Shown here: piece after piece, positions 37,889 to 46,031 of the stretch | Layout: every line of letters starts with the position of its first letter | Position numbering within the stretch: position 1 is the stretch's first letter | From: Micromonospora mirobrigensis | GTDB lineage: Bacteria > Actinomycetota > Actinomycetes > Mycobacteriales > Micromonosporaceae | Assembly: GCF_900091555.1 (NCBI RefSeq) | Contig: NZ_FMCX01000005.1 | Coordinates: 248,001 to 312,000, forward strand | Reading direction: 5' to 3' | Length of the DNA stretch: 64,000 nucleotides | The notes under the pieces: model-generated | What the model was told of the DNA's origin: nothing | Seen by the model: only the letters and a program-made list of their open reading frames with translations | Databases searched by the model: none | Program-made: the position numbers and the translations under genes

Positions 37889-37902
37889 TGGGAGCGCTCC
37901 CA
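37889..37902. promoter_or_regulatory. CebR-type operator upstream of the GH9 cellulase
   Basis: Perfect 14-base palindrome TGGGAGCGCTCCCA, identical to the operator known for the Streptomyces cellobiose/cellotriose-responsive LacI-family repressor CebR. A weaker, related GGGA…TCCC palindrome (37869-37884) lies between it and the gene. This predicts induction of the cellulase by cello-oligosaccharides. The repressor gene is not in the window. Confidence 0.85.
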
Positions 37903-37984
37903 GTGGTCGATGTTTCCAGTAGGTAACCCGACTGTCAATCGATCCGACCCGATGAGCTGTGAATCGGCCGACCGGAGGAGGACA

Positions 37985-38026
37985 GTGAGATTCGCCGCGC
38001 CACGCCTCATCGTCCTGATCTCCTAG
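37985..38026 (+). CDS. Candidate leader peptide, 13 residues, upstream of the PP2C gene
   Basis: Very short frame starting at GTG 37985 directly after a strong ribosome site (GGAGGAGGA, 37974-37982) and ending at TAG 38026. The product would be MRFAAPRLIVLIS. It lies 36 bases upstream of the PP2C phosphatase gene, whose own ribosome site is weak. A translated leader controlling the phosphatase is possible. Alternatively, the purine run is a chance match. Confidence 0.4.
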   Translation: MRFAAPRLIVLIS

Positions 38027-38062
38027 AGACAATTCCGCCCTCCGCCTGGCAGGCTGCCTCCC

Positions 38063-38791
38063 ATGACCCTGAAGCTTCGTTCCGTGGGGGCGAGCGACCG
38101 TGGGCTGATCCGCAGCGGGAACCAGGACGCCCTGCACGCCGGCGCCTGGCTCGTCGCCGTAGCCGACGGCATGGGCGGCATGGCCGCCGGTGACCTCGCC
38201 AGCCGGATCGCCATCGACGCGGTCGGGCCGCTCGACCTCGAGACCCCCGAGCACGCCCTGGTCGAGGCGCTCCAGAGCGGCATAGAGCTGGCGACCGCCC
38301 GGATCCGGCAGGCCGTCACCGAGGACCCGGAACGACAGGGCATGGGCACCACCCTGACCGCGCTGCTGTTCGCCCGTACCGGCAGCTGCCTGGCGCTGGC
38401 CCACGTCGGCGACTCCCGGGCCTACCTGTTCCGCGAGGGCGTGCTCAAGCAGGTCACCCGGGACGACACCTTCGTGCAGATGCTGGTCGACCAGGGCGTG
38501 ATCAGCCCCGAGGAGGCCAGCAGCCACCCCCGCCGGGCCGTGGTCACCCAGGCGTTGCAGGGCGAGGAGGTCTCCCCGGCGTACGCCACGATGGTGCCCC
38601 GCGCCGGCGACCGCTGGCTGCTGTGCAGCGACGGGCTCTCCAACGTGGTCCGGCCGGACACCCTCACCGAGGTCCTCGGTGAGCAGGCCGACCGGGGCGA
38701 GTGCGCCCGCCGGCTGATCGACCTGGCGCTGCGGGCCGGCGGCCCGGACAACGTCACCGTGGTCATCGCCGACGTCACCGAGGAGGACTGA
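38063..38791 (+). CDS. PP2C-family serine/threonine protein phosphatase
   Basis: Metal-dependent phosphatase of 242 residues, soluble (no membrane anchor, unlike PstP). PP2C motifs: RSGNQDALHAG, the metal-binding Asp in AVADGMGGMAAGD, GMGTTLTALLF, HVGDSRAYLF, LLCSDGLSNVV, and GGPDNVTVVIADV. It would reverse Ser/Thr-kinase phosphorylation, but no kinase gene is nearby. The ribosome site is weak, and a possible leader peptide lies 5'. Confidence 0.9.
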   Translation: MTLKLRSVGASDRGLIRSGNQDALHAGAWLVAVADGMGGMAAGDLASRIAIDAVGPLDLETPEHALVEALQSGIELATARIRQAVTEDPERQGMGTTLTALLFARTGSCLALAHVGDSRAYLFREGVLKQVTRDDTFVQMLVDQGVISPEEASSHPRRAVVTQALQGEEVSPAYATMVPRAGDRWLLCSDGLSNVVRPDTLTEVLGEQADRGECARRLIDLALRAGGPDNVTVVIADVTEED

Positions 38792-38800
38792 GCGTTGACC

Positions 38801-38840
38801 GGGGCCCCCTGCCATACCGGAGGCGTTAGGAAGGGGCCCC
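38801..38840. repeat. GGGGCCCC-core hairpin, family copy 3 (degenerate)
   Basis: Core arms GGGGCCCCCT (38801-38810) and AAGGGGCCCC (38831-38840) with a GGAGGCGTTAGG spacer word recalling GAGGCGTTAAC of copy 2. It lies exactly between the convergent PP2C and HrpB genes, three bases before the HrpB stop, and would serve both as terminator. Confidence 0.7.
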
Positions 38841-38843
38841 TCC

Positions 38844-41393
38844 TCACCGTCGGCGCGGGGTGGTGTGCCGGGTCGGCGGGGCGGTGGTCGGATCCTCCGG
38901 CCACGGGTGCCGCGGGTAGCGTCCGCGCAGCTCCCCGCGGACCTGCGGGTAGCCGGTGCGCCAGAACGACGCCAGGTCCGCGGTGACCGCCACCGGCCGG
39001 CCGGCGGGGGAGAGCAGGTGCAGCAGCACCGGCACCCGTCCGTCGGCGATCCGCGGCGCGACCGGCCAGCCGAAGGTCTCCTGGAGCTTCACCGCGAGCA
39101 CCGGGGCGGCCGGGTCCGAGTAGTCCACCCGTACCCGGGAGCCGCTGGGCACGGTGAGCCGCTCCGGCGCCAGCTCGTCCAGCCGGCCCGCCAACGACCA
39201 GGGGACCAGCCGGCGCAGCGCCGAGGTGACGTCCACCCGGCCGAGGTCGGCCCGGCGGCGGGCGGCGGTCAGCTCCGGGCCGAGCCACTGCGGCGCCGCG
39301 GCCAGCAGCGCCGCGTCGTCCACCGCCGGCCACTGGCCGCCCAGCGCCTGCCGGCAGAACGCCAGCCGGTCCCGCAGCGCGTGCGCGGCCGGCGTCCAGC
39401 CGAGCAGGCCAAGGCCCTCCTGCCGCAGCCCGGTCAGCAACGCCGCGGCCACCCGCTCCGGATCGGGGCGGGCCAGCGGGCGTTCGGTCAGCTCGATCGC
39501 ACCGAGCCGCACCACCTCCCGGGCCACCACGTCCCCGTTCGACCAGGCGGTCTCCCGCTCCCGGGTCAGCAGCGGCCCGGCCACCTCCCGGGCGGTCGCC
39601 TCGTCCACCGGCGCGGCCGAGCGGACCCGGGCGGTGGGCGCGCCGGGCCGGCGGTCCGCGACCGCGACGGCCAGCCAGGCGGAGCCGGCCAGCCCGGACC
39701 CGGGCGCCAGCTCCGCGGCGGTCCCGCCGGCCATCAGGTACGACCCGCCACCGGCGCGCCGGACCCGCGCCAGCCGTTCCGGGTACGCCAACCCGACCAG
39801 CAGCCCGACGGCCAGATCGTCGGGCAGGTGCCCCCCGGCGGGCGTCGTGCCGGTGGGCAGGGCGGCGCGCAGCCGGCGTACCTCGGCCCGCCAGCGGGCG
39901 GTCGCCCCGGCGTCGGCCCCCGTCCGCAGCCGCCGCCAGGCCGCCGGCAGGTCGTCGCCCGGCCCCGCCACGCCCTCCTCCGCCAACAGGGCGACCACCT
40001 CGGCGGCCCGGTCCGCGCCGACCCGGGGCGCCCCGTCGAGCAGCGCCCGGGCCAGCCGCGGATGCGCGCCCGCCGCCGCGATGGCCCGGCCCCGGCCGGT
40101 GATCCGACCGTCGTCGTCCACCGCGCCGAGCCCGGCCAGGGTGTCCCGGGCGACCGTCATGGCGGCGGTCGGCGGCGGATCGGGCAGCGCCAGCCCCGTG
40201 CCGTCGGGCCGACCCCACGCCGCCAGTTGCAGCGCGAAGCCGGTCAGGTCCGCGGTGGCGATCTCCGGCTCCGGTTGGGCGGACAGCCGCTGGTGGGTGG
40301 CCTCGGACCAGCAGCGGTAGACGTACCCGGGGGCCTCCCGGCCGGCCCGGCCGGCGCGCTGGGTGGCGGCCGCCCGGGAGACCGGCACGGTGACCAGTGC
40401 GCCAAGCCCACGGGACAGGTCCATCCGGGGCACCCGGGCCAGCCCGGCGTCGACCACCACCCGGACCCCGGGCACGGTCAGGCTGCTCTCCGCCACCGCC
40501 GTGGCCAGCACCACCCGCCGCCGGTCCACGGCCTCCCTCCCGGGTTCGGACCCGTCGGGCCGGGACGGGCGGCGCAGGGCCGCGTCCTGGTCGGCCCCGC
40601 GCATCCGGCCGTGCAGGGGGAGCACCGTCACCCGGTCCCGCAGGTCGGCCAGGCGTCGGGCGGCCCCGGCGATCTCCCCGGCGCCGGGGAGGAAGACGAG
40701 CACGTCGCCGTCGCGCTCGGCCAGCGCCCGTCGGACGGTGGCCGCCACGTGGTCGAGCAGGGCCGGGGCGACCCGGGTCGGATCCGGGGTGGCCGCGCGT
40801 GGTGGCGGGGCCCAGATCCGCTCGACCGGATGCAGGGCGGCCTGCGCGCTCACCACGGGGGCCGGGGCGCCGTCCCCGCCGAGCAGGGCGGCGAACCGGT
40901 CCGTCTCCGGGGTGGCGGACATGGCCAGCAGCCAGAGGTCGGGGCGGAGCGCCGCCCGGGCCTCCACCGTGAAGGCGAGCGCCAGGTCGGCGTCGAGCTG
41001 CCGCTCGTGGCACTCGTCGAGCAGCACCGCGCCGACCCCGGACAGCTCCGGATCGTGGTGCAGGCGGCGGACCAGCAGGCCGGTGGTGACCACCTCCACC
41101 CGGGTGTCCGGGCCGGCCCGCCGCTCGCCGCGCACCGCGTAACCGATCCGGCCGCCGACCCGCTCGCCGAGCAGGTCGGCCATCCGGTGCGCCGCCGCCC
41201 GGGCGGCCACCCGCCGGGGCTGCGCCACCAGCACCCGGCCGTCGACCCGGTCGGCGACGGCCAGCGGCGCGAGGGTGGTCTTGCCCGTCCCCGGCGGCGC
41301 CACCAGCACCCCCGCGCCCGCGTCCCCCAGCGCCGCCACCAGTGCCGGCAGAACCCCCCGCACCGGCAGCTCCAGCCCCACCTCGCTCAACAC
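38844..41393 (-). CDS. hrpB: ATP-dependent RNA helicase HrpB
   Basis: DEAH-type helicase of 849 residues. It begins like other HrpB proteins (LELPVRGVLPALVAAL), with Walker A PPGTGKTT at 33-40, QPRRVAARAAA, and motif II LLDECHERQ near 120. Motif III is AMSATPETDRF and motif VI is QRAGRAGREAPG. The HrpB-specific C-terminal domain closes with FWRTGYPQVRGELRGRYPRHPWPEDP. I use GTG 41393, which fits the family N-terminus and has GGAG upstream; the frame extends to GTG 41426. The HrpB role in the cell is poorly defined. Confidence 0.92.
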   Translation of the reverse strand: MLSEVGLELPVRGVLPALVAALGDAGAGVLVAPPGTGKTTLAPLAVADRVDGRVLVAQPRRVAARAAAHRMADLLGERVGGRIGYAVRGERRAGPDTRVEVVTTGLLVRRLHHDPELSGVGAVLLDECHERQLDADLALAFTVEARAALRPDLWLLAMSATPETDRFAALLGGDGAPAPVVSAQAALHPVERIWAPPPRAATPDPTRVAPALLDHVAATVRRALAERDGDVLVFLPGAGEIAGAARRLADLRDRVTVLPLHGRMRGADQDAALRRPSRPDGSEPGREAVDRRRVVLATAVAESSLTVPGVRVVVDAGLARVPRMDLSRGLGALVTVPVSRAAATQRAGRAGREAPGYVYRCWSEATHQRLSAQPEPEIATADLTGFALQLAAWGRPDGTGLALPDPPPTAAMTVARDTLAGLGAVDDDGRITGRGRAIAAAGAHPRLARALLDGAPRVGADRAAEVVALLAEEGVAGPGDDLPAAWRRLRTGADAGATARWRAEVRRLRAALPTGTTPAGGHLPDDLAVGLLVGLAYPERLARVRRAGGGSYLMAGGTAAELAPGSGLAGSAWLAVAVADRRPGAPTARVRSAAPVDEATAREVAGPLLTRERETAWSNGDVVAREVVRLGAIELTERPLARPDPERVAAALLTGLRQEGLGLLGWTPAAHALRDRLAFCRQALGGQWPAVDDAALLAAAPQWLGPELTAARRRADLGRVDVTSALRRLVPWSLAGRLDELAPERLTVPSGSRVRVDYSDPAAPVLAVKLQETFGWPVAPRIADGRVPVLLHLLSPAGRPVAVTADLASFWRTGYPQVRGELRGRYPRHPWPEDPTTAPPTRHTTPRRR

Positions 41394-41442
41394 ACGCCCA
41401 CTCTCCCACCCCCGCACCCGGCCCACCCCGAGGGCTCACTCC

Positions 41443-41502
41443 GTTGATCATGAAGTTGGCGTCGAGATGGATCTCCAATCAGACGCCAACCTCATGATCA
41501 AC
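41443..41502. repeat. Long inverted repeat GTTGATCATGAAGTTGGCGTC type
   Basis: Arms of 21 bases (41443-41463 and 41482-41502) with one mismatch, around an 18-base loop. The loop itself contains a small stem GAGAT-GG-ATCTC. It lies between the divergent starts of hrpB and the methyltransferase, so it is not a terminator for either. From memory, this word is abundant between genes in Micromonosporaceae. Confidence 0.8.
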
Positions 41503-41575
41503 ACAGGTGGTGGGGGTGGGGTGGGGTGGGGTTTGTCATATTGAGGGGAATCGAAGGGTGGGGTTGGGTGCAGGG

Positions 41576-42307
41576 ATGGGGCGGATCGCGTACGACGAGG
41601 AGCAGGCCGGCGCCTTCGCCGCCGGGCGGGGGCTGGGGCCGGACGGGTCGGGGGCCTGGCGGGCCGCCGTGGCGCGGCACCTGCCGGCCCGGCCGGGAGT
41701 GCGGCTGCTGGACCTGGGGGCGGGGACCGGAGTCTGGTCCGTCGCCTTCCGGCAGTGGTACGCCGCGGAGGTGCTGGCCGTCGAGCCGGCCGCGGCGATG
41801 CGGGCGCGGTGCGCGTACCCGGTGGTGGTCGGCGGTCGCGCGGAGGCCCTGCCGGTCGCGGCGGCCAGCCTGGACGGCGCGTGGATCTCCACGGTGATCC
41901 ACCACCTGCCCGACCTGCCCGCGGTGGCCGCCGAGCTGCGTCGGGCGCTCCGGCCGGGCGCGCCCGTGCTGATCCGGTCCGTCTTCGCGGGCCGGGGCGG
42001 CGGGGTGAGCCTGTTCCGGTGGTTCCCGGAGGCGTTGCGGGTGGTGGAGACCTATCCGACGGTGGCCGAGGTATGCGCGGCGTTCGGGACGGCGGGGTTC
42101 GAGCCGGTCGCCCTCGAGTCGGTGCCGCAGGTCAGCGCGCCGTCGCTGGCGGCGGCCGCGGCGGGCCTGCGCCGGGCGGCGCACACCCCGCTGGTGCTGC
42201 TCGACGACGCCGACTACGAGCGCGGCGTGGCACGGCTGCGGGCCGCCGCCGACCGGACGCCGCGGGCGCCGGTGGTGGACTCGCTGGACCTGCTGGTGCT
42301 GCGCTGA
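41576..42307 (+). CDS. SAM-dependent methyltransferase (class I)
   Basis: Cytoplasmic methyltransferase of 243 residues. Motif I is LLDLGAGTGVWSVAFRQW near 47-64, with an acidic post-I residue in EVLAVEPAAAMR, motif II-like LDGAWISTVIHHLPDL, and motif III LRPGAPVLIRSVF. This is the Methyltransf_11 pattern. ATG 41576 is chosen because the upstream frame is a G-rich run without conservation. Substrate unknown. Ends at a strong hairpin. Confidence 0.82.
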   Translation: MGRIAYDEEQAGAFAAGRGLGPDGSGAWRAAVARHLPARPGVRLLDLGAGTGVWSVAFRQWYAAEVLAVEPAAAMRARCAYPVVVGGRAEALPVAAASLDGAWISTVIHHLPDLPAVAAELRRALRPGAPVLIRSVFAGRGGGVSLFRWFPEALRVVETYPTVAEVCAAFGTAGFEPVALESVPQVSAPSLAAAAAGLRRAAHTPLVLLDDADYERGVARLRAAADRTPRAPVVDSLDLLVLR

Positions 42308-42315
42308 GCGGAGCC

Positions 42316-42357
42316 GGACACGACGATGGCCGGGTCCGCCGACCCGGCCATCACCGT
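42316..42357. terminator. Hairpin terminator between methyltransferase and sigma-factor genes
   Basis: Perfect 12-bp inner stem GATGGCCGGGTC (42323-42334 with 42339-42350) around a 4-base loop, extended by an ACACG/CGTGT outer stem and a short T-containing tail. It lies between convergent genes and would terminate both. Confidence 0.8.
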
Positions 42358-42376
42358 GTTACCCCCTGGAAAAGAC

Positions 42377-43204
42377 TCAATACGTGCCGTCCAGCTGCCC
42401 CCGCAGCTTGGTCAGCGCCCGGGCCAGCAGCCGGGAGACGTGCATCTGCGAGACGCCGATCTGCTCGGCGATCTGCGACTGGGTCAGGTTGCCGTAGAAG
42501 CGCAGCGTGAGGATCTTCTGCTCGCGCTCGTCCAGCGTGGCCAGCGCAGGGCCGAGGGCGACCCGCAGCTCGGCCAGCTCGAACTCGTTGTCCTCGCCGC
42601 CGAGCATGTCACCCAGCTCGGTGGCCCGGTCGCCGTCGCCGGTCGGGGTGGACAGCGACACCGCGTTGTAGGCGCGGGCGCCCTCCAGGCCCTCCAGGAC
42701 CTCTTCCTCGGTGAGCTTGAGGTGGGCGGCGATGTCGGCGACCGTCGGGGACCGGCCGAGGGTCTGCAGCAGCGAGCTGTTGGCGTCGGAGATGGCCAGC
42801 CGCAGCTCCTGGAGGCGACGCGGCACCCGGATGTCCCAGGTGCGGTCGCGGAAGTGCCGCTTCAGCTCGCCGATGATGGTCGGGATGGCGTAGCCGGCGA
42901 AGTCGACGCCGCGGGTGGGGTCGAACTTGTCGATCGCCTTGATCAGGCCGACGGCGGCGGTCTGCGCCAGGTCGTCGGTCGGCTCGCCCCGGCCGCTGTA
43001 GCGGTGCGCCAGGTGGTTGGCGAGCGGCAGCCAGGCCTCGATGGCCTTGTCGCGCATGGCGGCGCGCGAGGGGTGGTTCGCCGGCAGGGCGGCCATCGCG
43101 TTCAGCAGGTCGGCGGCGCTGTCGGTCAGCGCCCGCGGGTCCAGCTTCTCGGTGGTCGTCGGCACTACGGTGGCCGCCTGCTCGGTGGTCGTCGGCGCGG
43201 TCAT
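42377..43204 (-). CDS. SigB/SigF-type RNA polymerase sigma factor
   Basis: General-stress/differentiation sigma factor of 275 residues of the actinobacterial SigB/SigF/WhiG group. Region 2 shows DDLAQTAAVGLIKAIDKFDP and GVDFAGYAIPTIIGELKRHF; region 3 is FRDRTWDIRVPRRLQELRL; region 4 is LDEREQKILTLRFYGN with SQIAEQIGVSQMHVSRLLAR. The start is ATG 43204 with GGAGGA seven bases upstream. The N-terminal 30 residues are Thr-rich and variable. Such factors are usually held by an RsbW-type anti-sigma, but none is adjacent. Confidence 0.9.
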   Translation of the reverse strand: MTAPTTTEQAATVVPTTTEKLDPRALTDSAADLLNAMAALPANHPSRAAMRDKAIEAWLPLANHLAHRYSGRGEPTDDLAQTAAVGLIKAIDKFDPTRGVDFAGYAIPTIIGELKRHFRDRTWDIRVPRRLQELRLAISDANSSLLQTLGRSPTVADIAAHLKLTEEEVLEGLEGARAYNAVSLSTPTGDGDRATELGDMLGGEDNEFELAELRVALGPALATLDEREQKILTLRFYGNLTQSQIAEQIGVSQMHVSRLLARALTKLRGQLDGTY

Positions 43205-43579
43205 GGGTGGTCCTCCCTGCACCTCGTCCGCGGATAAAAGACGTGACGCTTTGGTTTAACTTCAGATGGGCCGTTCGGGAGTCACCTTAGCCTGATCGGC
43301 TCGCGGAAATCTAGCCGAAAGTACGATGTACTTAAGTTATTTTCAGGCAGATAAGCCGCTATCCGGACAAAGATCCAGGCTTTGTGATCGCTGTTACCGG
43401 TACGGACGGCCCACCGTGACCCGCCGATCACCCGGCGTCGACCCGCCAGCCGTCGCCGCCGCCCGGCCGATCGGCAAGAAGAAACCCGACAACCGGCGTC
43501 GAGTGTCGGGTTTCCGTCGTTGTTCCGCCGCTGGGACGCGCCGTAGCGTCGCTGGGACAGTTCCCTGGTTGGAGGCCCC
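43205..43579. other. 375-base intergenic region with a terminator-like hairpin
   Basis: Holds no convincing gene. The left part (43230-43400) is much more AT-rich than the surroundings and should carry the sigma-factor promoter on the minus strand. A perfect 11-bp hairpin GAAACCCGACA (43481-43491 with 43504-43514, then TTTCCGT) lies upstream of the next plus-strand gene, with no gene before it to terminate. It could be an attenuator in that gene's leader. Confidence 0.55.
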
Positions 43580-44359
43580 GTGCTCGACCCCACCGCACCT
43601 CAGATCGTGGTGCAGTGCCGGACGCTCTCCTTCAGTTGGCTGCCCGCCGACCCGGACGCGGTCGCCGCCCTCGTGCCCGCCGGCCTGCGGCCCCGGCCGG
43701 ACCGCCAGGTCTTCCTGAGCCAGTACGTGGTGGACGACGAGACCCAGACCTCCGGGTTCGGCGCCTACTCGCTGACCTACCTGGGCGTCACCCTGGTCGG
43801 AGCGGACGCGCCCGGTGGCCATCCCGGCGGCTGGTGGACCCACTACCTCGCCTCCAGCCCCCGGGTGCGGCAGTATGCCGTTGCCCGGGGCGCCCCGGCG
43901 GCTCCCGGCCGCACCAGCATCGACGTGCGCGGCGACCGGTTGACGGCGGTGACCGAGGCCGACGGGCGACCCCTGATCCGGTCCCGCTGCCAGGTCGGTG
44001 ACACCGGCACCCGGATCCGCAGCGGCCTCAACCGCATCCTCACCACCCGGGACGGGCGACTGCTCAGCGGGATCTACCCGTTCCTCGCCGAACCGGTGAC
44101 GCCGTTCGAGGTCGAGTCGGTGGAGTTCCTCGACCCCGGGCACCCGGTGTACGCGCTGCGCCCGGCCAACCCGTTGACCATCGACTGGGGTTTCTACACC
44201 CCGCGCGCCTCGTTCGCCTATCCCGGCGGGCTGAGCAGTTGGGAGCCCGACGAGCCAGCCGAGGTGGGCCGCCTGCCCGAGGAGCCCGCGCCGGCGCCCG
44301 CCGGCGGTCAGAAGGTGCCGGCCCGCCGGGCCCGCAGCGGCCTGCCGTCCGGGTCGTAG
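43580..44359 (+). CDS. Acetoacetate-decarboxylase-fold protein, function unknown
   Basis: Protein of 259 residues resembling the acetoacetate decarboxylase-like family. It opens with FSWLPADPDAVAALVPAGL, then VFLSQYVVDDETQTSGFGAY, a WWTHYLASSPRVR segment and YPFLAEPVTPFEVESVEFLD. I do not see a clear catalytic lysine, so enzymatic activity is uncertain. The last 17 residues overlap, in antisense, the 3' end of the phospholipase D gene (44308-44359), so the two genes are convergent with overlapping ends. Confidence 0.6.
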   Translation: MLDPTAPQIVVQCRTLSFSWLPADPDAVAALVPAGLRPRPDRQVFLSQYVVDDETQTSGFGAYSLTYLGVTLVGADAPGGHPGGWWTHYLASSPRVRQYAVARGAPAAPGRTSIDVRGDRLTAVTEADGRPLIRSRCQVGDTGTRIRSGLNRILTTRDGRLLSGIYPFLAEPVTPFEVESVEFLDPGHPVYALRPANPLTIDWGFYTPRASFAYPGGLSSWEPDEPAEVGRLPEEPAPAPAGGQKVPARRARSGLPSGS

Positions 44360-45897
44360 ACCAGCCGGTAGGCCGGCAGCGCCCAGACCCGGGTGTACCA
44401 CGGCAGCCGCTCCGGCTGGTGCGGGCGCAGCCGCCCCGGCGGGCGGGGCCCTACCCGGCCGCCGTCGTGCCAGCGCTGCAACTCCCGGGCCGCCGAGACG
44501 ATGGCCTCGACCGCGGTCGCCGGGTCCAGCAGGTCGTCGTCCTCGGCCCCGTCGGGGTCCCGGTCCAGGTGCTCCCGCCACAGCCGCAGCCGCAGGTCGC
44601 GGGCGAAGACCCGGGCCCCGTCGCCGTGGCCGCCCGGGTCGGTGGGCCGGCGCTCGTCGCGGGTCTCGTCGAGCACCGCGCAGGACAGTTCGCTGTCGTG
44701 GGTCCACGACCGCCGGTTGAAGTTGTCGCTGCCGACGCTGGACCAGGTGTCGTCGACCACGCACACCTTGGCGTGCACATAGACCGGCTCGCCGGCGTGG
44801 TTCTCCACGTCGAAGACGTGCACCCGGTCCGGGGCGGCCTTCTGGCAGAGCGAGATCGCCTGCTCCCGGCCGACCAGGTTCGGCGGCAGGGCCAGCGCGC
44901 CGTCCACGTCCGGGTGCCGGGGGACCACCGCCACCAGGTGCAGCTCCGGGTTGGCGCGCAGCGCCTGGGCGAACAGCTCCGCCACCTCGGTCGACCAGAG
45001 GTACTGGTCCTCCAGGTAGACCAGCCGCCGGGCCCGGCGCACCGCCTTGGTGTACCCGCGGGCCACGGTCCGCTCACCGTCCGGGGCGAAGGAGTACCGG
45101 GGGCGTACCGCGGGGTAGGTGCGCAGCACCTGGATCTGGTGCGGGCCGCACGGCGGCGGGTCGGCCGGCTGGTCCGGCAGTGGGTCCGGGCGCAGGTCCG
45201 AGCCGCGCAGCCGGTCCCGCAGGTAGGCCATCGGGTTCTCCGAGTCCAGCGGCATCGGGTCGGTCCAGCGCTCCCGGAAGGTGGTGTCCAGCGCCCCGAC
45301 CACCGGCCCGCGCAGCGCCAGCTGCACGTCGTGCCAGGGCGGGTGCGGGCCGTACTTCGGGGACATCACCACGGCCTGCGGGTCGCCGCCGTGGTCGGCG
45401 TCGTCGCGGCGGCTGTGGCACAGGTCGATCCCGCCGGCGAAGGCGATGTCCCGTTCCGGGGCGCCGGGGTGGCGCAGCACGACCAGCTTCTGGTGGTGCG
45501 AGCCGCCGCGGCGCACCCGCTGGTCGAGCAGCACCTCACCGCCGGCCGCGCAGACCGCCTCGCTCAGGCTGCGGTTCTCCGCCTCGCTGTAGGAGAGCGA
45601 GTCGAGGTGGGAGCGCCAGAGCAGCCCCTTGACCACCACCCCGCGTTGGGCCGCCCGGGCGAACAGCTGGACCACCGTCGGGCCGTCCGGGCGCATCCGC
45701 TCGTCCGGGTCGCCGCGCCAGTCGGTGAAGAAGAGATGATCCCCACGCTCCAGCGCCTCCACCTCGCTGACCAGGCGATCGAAGTACGCGGCGCCGTGAA
45801 TTAACGGCTCGGCAAGGTTTCCGGTCGTCCAGACGGGTAACTCCGAGACCGGGTTGGCGCGTTCCTGCTCGGTGAGGAACCAGTCCCGCAGCGTCAC
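44308..45897 (-). CDS. Phospholipase D-family protein
   Basis: Phosphatidyltransferase/phospholipase D-like enzyme of 529 residues with no signal peptide. The two half-domains carry HHQKLVV (His135/Lys137) and YVHAKVCVVDDT (His-x-Lys-x4-Asp complete), followed by SVGSDNFNRRSWTHDSE. In the first motif the expected Asp is replaced: the position five after the lysine is Arg. The family GG-IDLCHSRRDDADH segment is present. The start is GTG 45897, preceded by a G-rich ribosome-site-like run; an upstream GTG (45930) is possible. Substrate unknown. Confidence 0.85.
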   Translation of the reverse strand: MTLRDWFLTEQERANPVSELPVWTTGNLAEPLIHGAAYFDRLVSEVEALERGDHLFFTDWRGDPDERMRPDGPTVVQLFARAAQRGVVVKGLLWRSHLDSLSYSEAENRSLSEAVCAAGGEVLLDQRVRRGGSHHQKLVVLRHPGAPERDIAFAGGIDLCHSRRDDADHGGDPQAVVMSPKYGPHPPWHDVQLALRGPVVGALDTTFRERWTDPMPLDSENPMAYLRDRLRGSDLRPDPLPDQPADPPPCGPHQIQVLRTYPAVRPRYSFAPDGERTVARGYTKAVRRARRLVYLEDQYLWSTEVAELFAQALRANPELHLVAVVPRHPDVDGALALPPNLVGREQAISLCQKAAPDRVHVFDVENHAGEPVYVHAKVCVVDDTWSSVGSDNFNRRSWTHDSELSCAVLDETRDERRPTDPGGHGDGARVFARDLRLRLWREHLDRDPDGAEDDDLLDPATAVEAIVSAARELQRWHDGGRVGPRPPGRLRPHQPERLPWYTRVWALPAYRLVYDPDGRPLRARRAGTF

Positions 45898-46031
45898 GTT
45901 CCAGCCCCCCGAGGTCGACGACGTCCTCACGGTATGACCCCCGCGACGGTCGCGCACCTCCGGCCCCCTGGTCGGATCCGGCCGCACGCGGACGGCGTAC
46001 CGCAAACCGACAACGCCGAGGAGGCCACCCC

